Assembly (NCBI RefSeq): GCF_004010955.1
Contig: NZ_CP025227.1
Span: 620,001 to 684,000 of the forward strand
DNA from: Actinomyces wuliandei
GTDB lineage: Bacteria > Actinomycetota > Actinomycetes > Actinomycetales > Actinomycetaceae
Reading direction: 5' to 3'
DNA length: 64,000 bases
The translations under genes were made by a program, and so were the position numbers. This document shows, piece by piece, positions 1-7,807 of this stretch. Numbering within the stretch: the stretch's first letter is position 1; each line of letters starts with the position of its first letter. Under the pieces are notes generated by a model. It was not told where the DNA came from. It did not search any database and saw only the letters and a list, made by a program, of their open reading frames with translations.

Positions 1-2
1 CC

Positions 3-1079
3 CCTGAGGGCGTGGCCGCCCACGTGCAGATACCTGACGAGCTGGTCTCGTGGCGCCTGGACCGTGCCAGCCTGGTAGCCCGGCGCTTCTCCCGGGTGCA
101 GGCGAGGCAGGAGGTCGTCTCCTGGGCGCGCAAGCACCTGCCGGTGGGAGCCTGGGACGTGGTCCTGGCCAACGACGCGGAGACCGTCCCCCTGGCCCTG
201 TCCCTGCGTCCCCTGGGAGGTGTCCACGCCGACCTGCACGAGTACGCGCCCCGGCAGAAGGAGGGCGTGCTGCGCTGGCGGCTGTTCGTGGCTCCCTACG
301 TACGCTGGCTGTGCCGACGCTACGTCGTCCGTGCGGACTCCGTGACCACCGTGGCCCAGGGGCTGGCGCAGGCCTACAGGCGTGAGTACGGTATACGGGC
401 CGAGGTGGTGACTAACGCCACTCCCTACCATGACACTGCGGTGACCCCGCCCTCCCGTCCCCTGCGGCTGGTCCACTCCGGCGCGGCCCTGCCAGACCGC
501 CACCTGGAACGCATGATCGAGGCTGTGGGGCGTACCCGTAGGGAGGTGACCTTTGACCTCTACCTCACCAGGAACGACCCCGACCTGATCGAGCGGCTGC
601 GCCAGCAGGCAGCGCAGCTGCCGCCCGGGCGCGTGCGGGTCCTGGACCCGGTTCCCTACACCCGGCTGGTGGAGACCCTCTCGGGCTACGACGTCGGTGT
701 CTTCTGCCTGCCGCCGGTGTCCTTCAACTACAAGCACGCCCTGCCCAACAAGCTGTTCGACTTTGTCCAGGCCCGTCTGGCCGTCGTTGTGTCCCCAAGC
801 CCGGAGATGGCGCAGGTGGTGAGGCAGCACGGTCTGGGCGTCGTCACGGCGGACTTCTCTTCCGCCTCCCTGGCTGCGGCTCTGGACGCCCTGACCGACC
901 AGGACGTCGCCCGGGCCAAGAGGGCGAGCGACCGGGTGGCTCACCTGCTGAGCGCCGAGCAGCAGGTAGCGGGCTGGGTGGAGGCCGTCGCGGTGCTGGA
1001 ACGACGTGCTCGCGCCCAGGACCCGTCGCTGGTGCCGCCCCCCGGCCTGGCCGGGCCGGTGGAAGGGGTGGACCGATGA
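3..1079 (+). CDS. GT-B glycosyltransferase (GT4-like), 5' end outside window
   Basis: The reading frame is open to the left edge (first full codon at 3), so the first in-window GTG at 12 is probably not the true start. The product would transfer a sugar from a nucleotide donor at the cytoplasmic membrane during surface-glycan assembly. Visible GT-B features are a possible acceptor-side HADLHEYAP segment near residue 73, a DVGVFCLPP strand near residue 230, and NKLFDFVQARLAVVVSPSPE near residue 245, which matches the donor-binding turn of GT4 enzymes. Acceptor and donor cannot be read from sequence. It ends at TGA 1077-1079, overlapping the start of a doubtful ORF, and the next credible gene starts at 1567. 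Confidence 0.75.
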   Translation, partial: PEGVAAHVQIPDELVSWRLDRASLVARRFSRVQARQEVVSWARKHLPVGAWDVVLANDAETVPLALSLRPLGGVHADLHEYAPRQKEGVLRWRLFVAPYVRWLCRRYVVRADSVTTVAQGLAQAYRREYGIRAEVVTNATPYHDTAVTPPSRPLRLVHSGAALPDRHLERMIEAVGRTRREVTFDLYLTRNDPDLIERLRQQAAQLPPGRVRVLDPVPYTRLVETLSGYDVGVFCLPPVSFNYKHALPNKLFDFVQARLAVVVSPSPEMAQVVRQHGLGVVTADFSSASLAAALDALTDQDVARAKRASDRVAHLLSAEQQVAGWVEAVAVLERRARAQDPSLVPPPGLAGPVEGVDR

Positions 1080-1566
1080 GAATGACCACAGCTTCCGTCA
1101 GCCAGCCCGCCGCGCTCCTAGCGGCAGTACGGTGGCGTGACACCGGCACGGCTGCCCCGCCTGAGGCGGGTCGTCCCGGTACGGTAGTAGCCCGTCGTGG
1201 TTCGAGGGTCCTGAGCGCCCGCGTGAGCGGCAGGAGGCTCGTGCCTCAGGCGCGGTACCTACGTGCGTACGTGCGGCACCGTGCAGGCTGCTCCGTGTCA
1301 TGGTGCTCAGGTCCTTGCGGGAACGGATCCAGAGCGGGAGCGCCGCAAGGGGAGGAGGTCGCCGTGATGAGGACGTGCCTGACCTGCGCGTGGGCAGCGG
1401 GTCACGGTGCCGTAGTGCCCACGGCTTCCAGTCACCCCGGGCTGTTGGCCACAGACAGGGCCCCGGAGGTGCCGACGGCGCGGTCCGCCTCGTCCTGGCC
1501 CACCAGGGCGTGCTCCAAGGCCGAGGCGTACCTCGGTCCCTCCGCTGACGAGTCCAGGGGGCGCTG
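1080..1566. other. 487-bp interval between two glycosyltransferases, no convincing gene
   Basis: A 163-codon plus-strand frame spans the interval. Its ATG overlaps the upstream stop (ATGA at 1076) and its TGA overlaps the next ATG by one base (1565-1569), as in a translationally coupled operon. The product, however, is rich in Ser/Arg/Gly/Ala with scattered Cys and Trp and shows no domain, and the opposite strand also has a long empty frame. It could be a decayed gene, an uncharacterised small protein or an untranslated spacer. A small hairpin lies at 1156-1170. Confidence 0.35.
1156..1170 (+). terminator. Small GC hairpin after the first glycosyltransferase
   Basis: CCCGCC (1156-1161) and GGCGGG (1165-1170) form a perfect 6-bp stem with a TGA loop, 77 bp after the stop at 1079. 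There is no T-tract, so terminator function is only possible. Confidence 0.25.
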
Positions 1567-3288
1567 ATGGCACGCAACGCTACTGGTCTTGTAGGCCTCA
1601 TGGCCCGGGCAGCCACCACCAGGCCGGGGATGGCTGTCCTGGAGACTGTCGTGCTGGCCAGGCTCGACGTCTCGCTGCGCAGGAACGCCCTGGCGGGCGC
1701 GCTGGAGGTCGCCCGGCGGGCGCGCTTCCTGGCTGATCGTCACCGCTTCTCACAGGCGCGTCGGCTGCTGCGCCGGGCCGCTTCGCAGATGGGTGAGCGC
1801 CCTGAGGTCTCGGTGCTGCGTCTGGAGGACTGCATCATCGACCTGGACGTGGACGGCGGCGACTCACGTCGCGCCGCGACAGCCGCCCAGTACGTTCTCG
1901 ACCTGGCGGACCAGGCCTGGGCGGCGGAGGAGGACGCCTGTGTGGCGGGCCTGCTCGACCTGGTGCTGCGGCTGATGTTCCACCCCCAGCTGCACTTTGG
2001 CGCCACGGACTCGGCCCTGTCGGTGGACCCCCACGGCTTTCTGGCCCCGTTACGTGCCTCCAGGGCCTTCCAGGAGGTGACGCGCCCTGTCGCCGTCGCG
2101 GCTGCCCAGCAGCGTGAGCCTGTGGTGCCGGACGGAGGAGCGGCTCTCCCGGCCACCCGGGAGCGTCCGCGCCGGGTCCTCTTCCTGTCCCTGAAGAACT
2201 GGAACTTCGTGACAGACATCATTACGGACTACGATGCCGACGAGCGGTTCGAGGTGCGGTGCCAGGACCTGGGGGACCTGCCTGTCGTTCCTGAGCAGAG
2301 CACCGTCCTGGCGCTGCGTGTGGAGCTGGCGCGTGGTCGGGGGCACCGGGTCGTGGTACCGCAGAAGGTAGCCGACGACCTCGCCTGGGCAGACACCGTC
2401 TTCGTGGAGTGGGGGAGCGCTGCCGCTGTCTGGGCCAGCCTCATGGTCCCGCTCCTGGCCCCCCGGGCCCGGCTGCTCATCCGTATCCACTCCTACGAGG
2501 CGTCTACCGCGATGCCCCAGCTCGTTGACTGGAACGCGGTCAGCGAGCTGGTGACCGTCTCCCCGGCTATCCGCAGGATGCTGGAGACGACGGTGAGGCT
2601 GCCTGGTCACGTCGTGGTCTCCACGGTCCCCAACCGGGCGCTGCTCACCCGGTTCCGCCTCCCCAAGACTGCCGGGTCGGCCAGGACGATCGCCCTGGTC
2701 GGTTGGGCCGCCCGACGCAAGGACCCTGCGTGGGCGCTCGACGTCCTGGACCTGGTGCGCCAGGAGGACCCCTCCTGGTCGCTGCTCCTGATCGGTCCCG
2801 ATTTTCCTGAGGACATGTCGGAGGCTGAGGCAGCCTACGCGGAGGCGACCAGGGCCAGGATTGAGGACCTCGGCCCCTCGGTCAGGATCACCGGACGCAC
2901 TGCCCAGGTCCCGGCCTTTCTCAGGGAGGCCGGGGTCATCCTGTCCTCCTCCCGTCGTGAGGGGACGCACGAAGGCTTTATTGAGGGGGCTGCGTCAGGG
3001 GCGCTGCCGGTGGTACGCAACTGGCCCGACGTCGCCCGGTGGGGAGGACCTGGCGCGCTGTTCCCCGCGCAGTGGGTGGTGGCGACACCCCAGGAGGCCG
3101 CTGCCCGCATCCTTTCCCTGTGCGACGACGAGGCCTACCGGGTGCAGCAGGCTGAGTGGATGGTCTCCCACGCGGACTGGAGCGCGGTCCGCCCCCGGTA
3201 CGACGCCCTGCTCCTGGGGCAGGACCGGGAGGGGCGGCCTGACGACGGTGCTGCCGGGGTGGCCACAGGGCCGCCCGGGCACGAGTAG
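1567..3288 (+). CDS. Glycosyltransferase with helical N-terminal region and C-terminal GT-B (GT4-like) domain
   Basis: A 573-residue protein. Residues 1-190 are rich in Arg/Ala/Leu, predicted helical and without a recognised domain. A GT-B fold starts near residue 198 (RRVLFLSLKNWNFVTDIITD). The donor half contains TIALVGWAARRKDPAWALDV near 375 and the SSSRREGTHEGFIEGAASGA segment near 460-480, which carries the acidic donor-contact residues typical of GT4 enzymes. No membrane segment is evident, so it should act at the cytoplasmic face. The ATG overlaps a preceding TGA by one base. It lies in a glycopolymer cluster; donor and acceptor are unknown. Confidence 0.78.
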   Translation: MARNATGLVGLMARAATTRPGMAVLETVVLARLDVSLRRNALAGALEVARRARFLADRHRFSQARRLLRRAASQMGERPEVSVLRLEDCIIDLDVDGGDSRRAATAAQYVLDLADQAWAAEEDACVAGLLDLVLRLMFHPQLHFGATDSALSVDPHGFLAPLRASRAFQEVTRPVAVAAAQQREPVVPDGGAALPATRERPRRVLFLSLKNWNFVTDIITDYDADERFEVRCQDLGDLPVVPEQSTVLALRVELARGRGHRVVVPQKVADDLAWADTVFVEWGSAAAVWASLMVPLLAPRARLLIRIHSYEASTAMPQLVDWNAVSELVTVSPAIRRMLETTVRLPGHVVVSTVPNRALLTRFRLPKTAGSARTIALVGWAARRKDPAWALDVLDLVRQEDPSWSLLLIGPDFPEDMSEAEAAYAEATRARIEDLGPSVRITGRTAQVPAFLREAGVILSSSRREGTHEGFIEGAASGALPVVRNWPDVARWGGPGALFPAQWVVATPQEAAARILSLCDDEAYRVQQAEWMVSHADWSAVRPRYDALLLGQDREGRPDDGAAGVATGPPGHE

Positions 3289-3495
3289 GCAGAACAGAAC
3301 CAGGCAGAGAGGGGGACGAAGACAGCAGAGACAACAAGCAGAGACGACGAGCGTGACTGAGATGGCACAGGTGAGTTGGATACCTCGTCGATACCGTCCG
3401 CTACCACTCGTCCACGCCTGTGTCGCGGACATATGCTGGTGCGGCTGCCGTGTGGCACTGTCCTGACAGTAGTTCTCAATGTGAAGGCGTAGCTC

Positions 3496-5484
3496 CTGGA
3501 AACCGCGACCTGGGTCGAGGCGTGTACCGCCGCCCTCTTCGTTCTGATCGTCCTGTTCGTCCCCGGCTACCTCCTGCTGCGGGGCCTGCGGGTGCTGCGC
3601 CTGCAGGCGCTGGCAGCCGCTCCTTCGGTCGCCTCTGCGGGCATGGGGGCGCTGGTGGTCCTCTACCACCTGCTCTCCCTGCCCTGGAACACGCTGACGG
3701 CCAGCCTCGGGCTCCTGGTGCTGCTTGTGGCTGTCCTCGCCGTGACCAGGCTGGCCCGCCGACGCTGGCCAGGGGCAGAGGAGGATCCCCCGCCGAGGAC
3801 CTGGTGGCCGCTTGTCGCGGCCCTGGTCCTGGCCTGCCTGCTGTCGGCGCAGGCGGTGCTGCGAGGCCTCGGCGGGATCGACACCCCGATGCAGGCCTCC
3901 GACGGGGTCTGGCACCTGAACGCGGCCACCTACGTGCGCAGCCAGGCCAACGCCTACCCGGTGGGCTCCCTCGACCCCATGTACTGGGGAGAGACGCACT
4001 ACTACCCCACGGGTTGGCACGCCCTGGTAGCGGTGGTGCCAGCCTCCGTCCCGGTGGCCGCCAACGTGGTGGCCCTGCTGGGGGCCTGCGTCATCTGGCC
4101 CCTGGGGTGCGCCTCGCTCCTGTCGGCTGTTCTCCCGGTGGCCTCGCGCCGGGTTCGTGATGGGCTGCCGCTGCTGGCGGGCACCGTGGCCTCCTCCATC
4201 GCGACGGGCCCGTTCTCCATGCTGACCACCTTGTGGCCCTACGCGTGGGCGGTGTGCCTGCTGCCGGGGGCGGTGCCCCTCATCCTGGTGTGCCGCCCGC
4301 AGCGCGGTCCTGCTCCCAGGAGGACCACCACGTGGTTGCCCGGGACCGTGGCCGGTGCGCTCCTGGCCGCCCTGGGACTGGTCTTCGTCCACGGGACCTC
4401 GGTCTTCAACCTGGCTGTCATCGGCGTGCCCGCGCTGCTGCTGGTCCTCCTCCACGAGGTGCGCCGCTGCTGGCGGGCAGGCGGGCGCCTGCGCGCCGGC
4501 ATGCTGGTGCTGGCAGGCGGGCTGGTTCTGGCAGTCGTCGTGGGCGCCGTCCTCTTCGCCGACCAGCTCATCATGCTGGCCCGCTTCACCCGGCCGGGTG
4601 CGATGGTGACCACGATGCTCATTGAGGCGTGGCGGGACAGCCCCATGCTCGCCAACATCTCCGACCGCTCCTTCGGGGCCACGGTGCTCACCCTGCTCGC
4701 CTGCGTCGGCCTCCTCGTCTCCCTGGTGACGCGCCGCCACCGCTGGGCCGCGCTGTGCCTGCCCCTGGTGCTGGTGCTCCTGGCTGCCTCCGTGCTCACC
4801 TGGACCCCGTTGAGCCTGCTGGCCTCGCCCTGGTACCTTCAGCGGGCCCGGATCCTGCCGCTGCTGGAGATCTCCACCCTGGTGCTGGCAGCCACCACGA
4901 TCGACTGGCTCACGGGGCTGGCCCGGAGCCGCTCAGGAGCGCCACGGGCTGTCGCCGGCGTCTTGGCGCTGATCTGCTCGGTGGCACTGGTCGTCAACGC
5001 CGTCGGCCGGGCCGGGATGCACGAGAGGGTGGTTGCTGTGGCCTACCAGCCCCAGCACCTGACCTGGACAGCCATGCTCTCCCCGGGGGAGGCGGACTTC
5101 ATCCGGGAGGCGGCAGGCCAGCTGCCCTCCGACGCCGTCGTCCTGGGGCAGCCGACCAACGGGTCAGCCTACTTCTGGTCGTTGACGCAGACGCCGGTGG
5201 TCTTCCCCACCCTGCGCTTCTACTCCGAGGAGGACCGGCGTTACGTGGCCGCCCGAGCCGCCTACGTCCAGGTTGACCCGGAGGTCTGCCAGGCCCTGGA
5301 CCGCCTCGGGGCCCACTACTACTACTACGACGCCGACCCCACGGAGGGGGATCCCCCGGGGGGCGGCAAGGCGCCCCAGTGGCACAACCAGCTCAACCTG
5401 ATACCGGATGAGGCCCTGACCCCTGTGGCCAGCGACGGTGTCCACACGCTCTACGTCATCAGCGCCTGTGGATGGAGCTCGTGA
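3496..5484 (+). CDS. DUF6541-like polytopic membrane protein, paralogue 1 (probable CTG start)
   Basis: First of three tandem paralogues with about a dozen hydrophobic segments and a C-terminal extracytoplasmic domain of roughly 130 residues. The shared signature is an acidic residue before WHLN (SDGVWHLNAATYVRSQ) followed by HYYPTGWHALVAVVP, resembling the first large loop of GT-C glycosyltransferases. The first ATG/GTG/TTG in frame is GTG 3592, but that start removes an obvious N-terminal hydrophobic helix (ALFVLIVLFVPGYLLLRG) which both paralogues have. The frame is open back to TAG 3490-3492. I chose CTG 3496 because AAGG (3484-3487) lies 8 nt upstream and LETATW then aligns with paralogue 3 (MLEWLA). 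A GT-C role in surface-glycan synthesis is inference. The end overlaps the next gene by 13 bp. Confidence 0.72.
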   Translation: METATWVEACTAALFVLIVLFVPGYLLLRGLRVLRLQALAAAPSVASAGMGALVVLYHLLSLPWNTLTASLGLLVLLVAVLAVTRLARRRWPGAEEDPPPRTWWPLVAALVLACLLSAQAVLRGLGGIDTPMQASDGVWHLNAATYVRSQANAYPVGSLDPMYWGETHYYPTGWHALVAVVPASVPVAANVVALLGACVIWPLGCASLLSAVLPVASRRVRDGLPLLAGTVASSIATGPFSMLTTLWPYAWAVCLLPGAVPLILVCRPQRGPAPRRTTTWLPGTVAGALLAALGLVFVHGTSVFNLAVIGVPALLLVLLHEVRRCWRAGGRLRAGMLVLAGGLVLAVVVGAVLFADQLIMLARFTRPGAMVTTMLIEAWRDSPMLANISDRSFGATVLTLLACVGLLVSLVTRRHRWAALCLPLVLVLLAASVLTWTPLSLLASPWYLQRARILPLLEISTLVLAATTIDWLTGLARSRSGAPRAVAGVLALICSVALVVNAVGRAGMHERVVAVAYQPQHLTWTAMLSPGEADFIREAAGQLPSDAVVLGQPTNGSAYFWSLTQTPVVFPTLRFYSEEDRRYVAARAAYVQVDPEVCQALDRLGAHYYYYDADPTEGDPPGGGKAPQWHNQLNLIPDEALTPVASDGVHTLYVISACGWSS

Positions 5485-7673
5485 GCCTTTCTGACCTTCT
5501 CGGCACCTGTGGGCTGGCGGTCCTCTTCGCTCTCCTGCTGTGGGTCCCAGGGTGGTGCGTGAGCCGCGCGGCAGGTGTGCGCGGGTGGTCGGCGCTGGCT
5601 CTGGCCCCGGGGGTCACCGTGGCCCTGGTCGCCGTGGCCACTGTTGTGGCCCAGGTGCTCGGCTGGCGGTGGGGCACGGCCGCGCTGCCTGTCCTGGGGG
5701 CGCTGACCGCGATGCTTACCGGGCTGATGGCGGTGCTGTCACGGGTGCCGAGGGCTGCGGCCAGTCAGCTCCAGGACGGGGGGGAGGCAGGCTCCTGGTC
5801 CCGGGGACGTAGCCGCCCCAGGGCGATGGCCAGGTTGCACGGCCCTGTGCTCCTTGCTGTCCTGCTCAGCGCCGTCACCTGGGTGGCGGCCTACGGGTGG
5901 GGGGCTGTCAGCCCCCGGTGGCCCGCCCAGGCCTTTGACGCGGTCTTCCACCTCAGTGCTGTCGCCGCCGTCCGGGAAGGAGGAGACGCCTCCCTGCTGG
6001 GGGGGCTGGAGGCGCTCTACCAGGGGCAGTCCGTCTACTACCCGACACCGTGGCACGCCGTGGTCTGCCTCCTGCCTGCAGGCCCCGCCCAGGCCACGAA
6101 CGCGGCGCTGCTGGGAACAGGGGCGCTCCTGTGGCCCGGCTCCCTGGCAGGGATGCTGACCGGGGCGCGGGACCTGCTGCCAGGGCCTAGGCCTGCACGT
6201 GAGTGGGGCATCGCACTGGCGGTGCTCCTGGGCGGCGGCGCCGTCGCCTTCAGCGTGCTGCTGACGTCCCTGGCCGTGTGGCCCTACGCCCTCAGCGTCG
6301 TGGCGCTGCCCGGGGTCCTGCTGGCGGTCCACCTGCTTGTCCCGGCGGCCGGTACCGTGTCCGCAGGCCCCCTGGGACCCGTGGTCCTGCCCGGGTCCCA
6401 GGGGGACGGTCTAGGGCCGGAGCGGGGCCCGTGGTGCCGTCGTCCTGGCCGCAGGGCGCTGCCCCTGGTGCTCCTGCTTCTCGTGTGCACCGTGGGAGCG
6501 GTGGCGGCTCACGGCGTTGCCGTGTTCAACGTGATAGTCCTGGGAGCAGGGTGGTTCCCCGCCGTGTGGCAGGTGGCCACGGCCCGGGTCCGTGCCCGTG
6601 GCTGGGTGGCTGCCATCGCGGTGGCGGCAACCTTGGGGGGGCTGTGGGTCGTGCGCCGTCCGCTGGCCGGTGTCCTGGGCTACTCCCGTCCTGACGGCGG
6701 CTGGGCGGGCCTGGTCGCGACGCTGGGGCAGGCCCTGGCGGACCTGCCCGCCTACGGGAGGGTCTGGGGCTGGACCTCCCTCCTGGGGCTGGTCACGGCG
6801 TCGTTGACCCTCCTGGGCGCGTGGCTGGCCTGGCAGCAGCCGACAGCGCGCTCTTGGCTCCGGGCATGGGTGATGGCACTGGTGCTGACGGTCATGGTCG
6901 GGGGACCGTCCTGGTGGGGGCGTCAGCTGGGAGCACCCTGGTACCTGCAGAAGGCCCGGCTGGTCCCGCTGGTGCTCCTGCCTGCGCTGGTCCTGAGCGC
7001 GCTGGCCTGCTCCTACCTGCTGACACGGCTGCGGACCGCCAGGCAGCAGCGCCGCCTCGGTGGCCGGGACGGCGGCCACCTTGCTGACCGGGACGGTGAC
7101 CGGTCTGGTGGCCGGCCTGGCTGGCTCCGCGCCTTCCGGCGCGTGCTGCCAGGTGCTGCCGCTGCCGTGCTGGTCGTGGTGCTCGCCGGGGGCAGGCTCC
7201 CTCTGCAGCGGGACCTGGTCGCTAGTGTCCATGATCCTGAGCAGGTCCAGTACGGGACTCTCGTCACGGCCAGGGAGATCGGTTTTATTCAGGAGGCGTC
7301 CTCACTGCTTCCGCCTGACGCGGTGGTTGTGGGGCCACCCTCGCGGGGAGCCTCAATGCTGTGGGCTCTCGGTGGTGTCCAGGTGGTCTACCCCTCCCGC
7401 TCCAGGCCGCTGGTCCACAGCAGTGAGCACCGGCTTGCGGAGGCCTGGCCTGGTCTGGAGGACGGGACCGGGAGGCAGGAGGTGTGCGGGCTGCTGGGGG
7501 AGCTCGGGGCCTTCTACCTGTACACGGACCTCTCCCGTGACGCGGAGGGGGCTCGTCACGGGCAGCCCCCCTACCGCTGGGACGTCGGGTTCGCCCAGGT
7601 TCCCCTGGAGGACATCGAGCCCGTGGCCAGCGACGGCGACTACGCCCTGTGGCGCATCACCGCCTGCGACTAG
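5472..7673 (+). CDS. DUF6541-like polytopic membrane protein, paralogue 2
   Basis: A 733-residue paralogue starting at ATG 5472 inside the end of the previous gene, so translation is probably coupled. It keeps the family signature FDAVFHLSAVAAVREGG and VYYPTPWHAVVCLLP in the first large loop, a series of Leu/Val/Ala membrane helices, GAPWYLQKARLVPLVLLPAL before the last helices (matching SPWYLQRARILPLLE in paralogue 1), and a C-terminal extracytoplasmic region starting IGFIQEASSLLPPDAVV. Two hydrophilic loops near residues 295-325 and 520-545 are longer than in the siblings. A membrane glycosyltransferase of the GT-C superfamily is the best reading of the topology; no substrate can be assigned. 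Confidence 0.75.
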   Translation: MELVSLSDLLGTCGLAVLFALLLWVPGWCVSRAAGVRGWSALALAPGVTVALVAVATVVAQVLGWRWGTAALPVLGALTAMLTGLMAVLSRVPRAAASQLQDGGEAGSWSRGRSRPRAMARLHGPVLLAVLLSAVTWVAAYGWGAVSPRWPAQAFDAVFHLSAVAAVREGGDASLLGGLEALYQGQSVYYPTPWHAVVCLLPAGPAQATNAALLGTGALLWPGSLAGMLTGARDLLPGPRPAREWGIALAVLLGGGAVAFSVLLTSLAVWPYALSVVALPGVLLAVHLLVPAAGTVSAGPLGPVVLPGSQGDGLGPERGPWCRRPGRRALPLVLLLLVCTVGAVAAHGVAVFNVIVLGAGWFPAVWQVATARVRARGWVAAIAVAATLGGLWVVRRPLAGVLGYSRPDGGWAGLVATLGQALADLPAYGRVWGWTSLLGLVTASLTLLGAWLAWQQPTARSWLRAWVMALVLTVMVGGPSWWGRQLGAPWYLQKARLVPLVLLPALVLSALACSYLLTRLRTARQQRRLGGRDGGHLADRDGDRSGGRPGWLRAFRRVLPGAAAAVLVVVLAGGRLPLQRDLVASVHDPEQVQYGTLVTAREIGFIQEASSLLPPDAVVVGPPSRGASMLWALGGVQVVYPSRSRPLVHSSEHRLAEAWPGLEDGTGRQEVCGLLGELGAFYLYTDLSRDAEGARHGQPPYRWDVGFAQVPLEDIEPVASDGDYALWRITACD

Positions 7674-7795
7674 CGCTGCTGCGCAGGCCGGGCGGCTGCT
7701 TCCGGGGGCACTGAGTTCCCGGGTTCTCGAGGCGAGCGTCAGCAACATCTCGGCATACCGGTGGTACAGGCCTGCCTGTCCCCGCGCCGCTGGGC

Positions 7796-7801
7796 TAGCC
7801 T
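7796..7801 (+). promoter_or_regulatory. Leaderless -10 element for the third DUF6541-like gene
   Basis: TAGCCT is followed by exactly six bases (AACGAC) and then GTG 7808. No ribosome binding site precedes the GTG. This is the spacing expected when transcription starts at the start codon. No good -35 is visible. Confidence 0.5.
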
Positions 7802-7807
7802 AACGAC

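Noticed and set aside
3353..3469. Short plus-strand ORF (about 38 codons) before the first DUF6541-like gene, considered as a leader peptide
   Set aside because: No ribosome binding site, no run of one amino acid and no attenuator-like hairpins around it.
2995..4740. 581-codon minus-strand ORF
   Set aside because: Antisense to a glycosyltransferase and the first DUF6541-like gene; Gln/His/Gly-rich composition typical of shadow frames.
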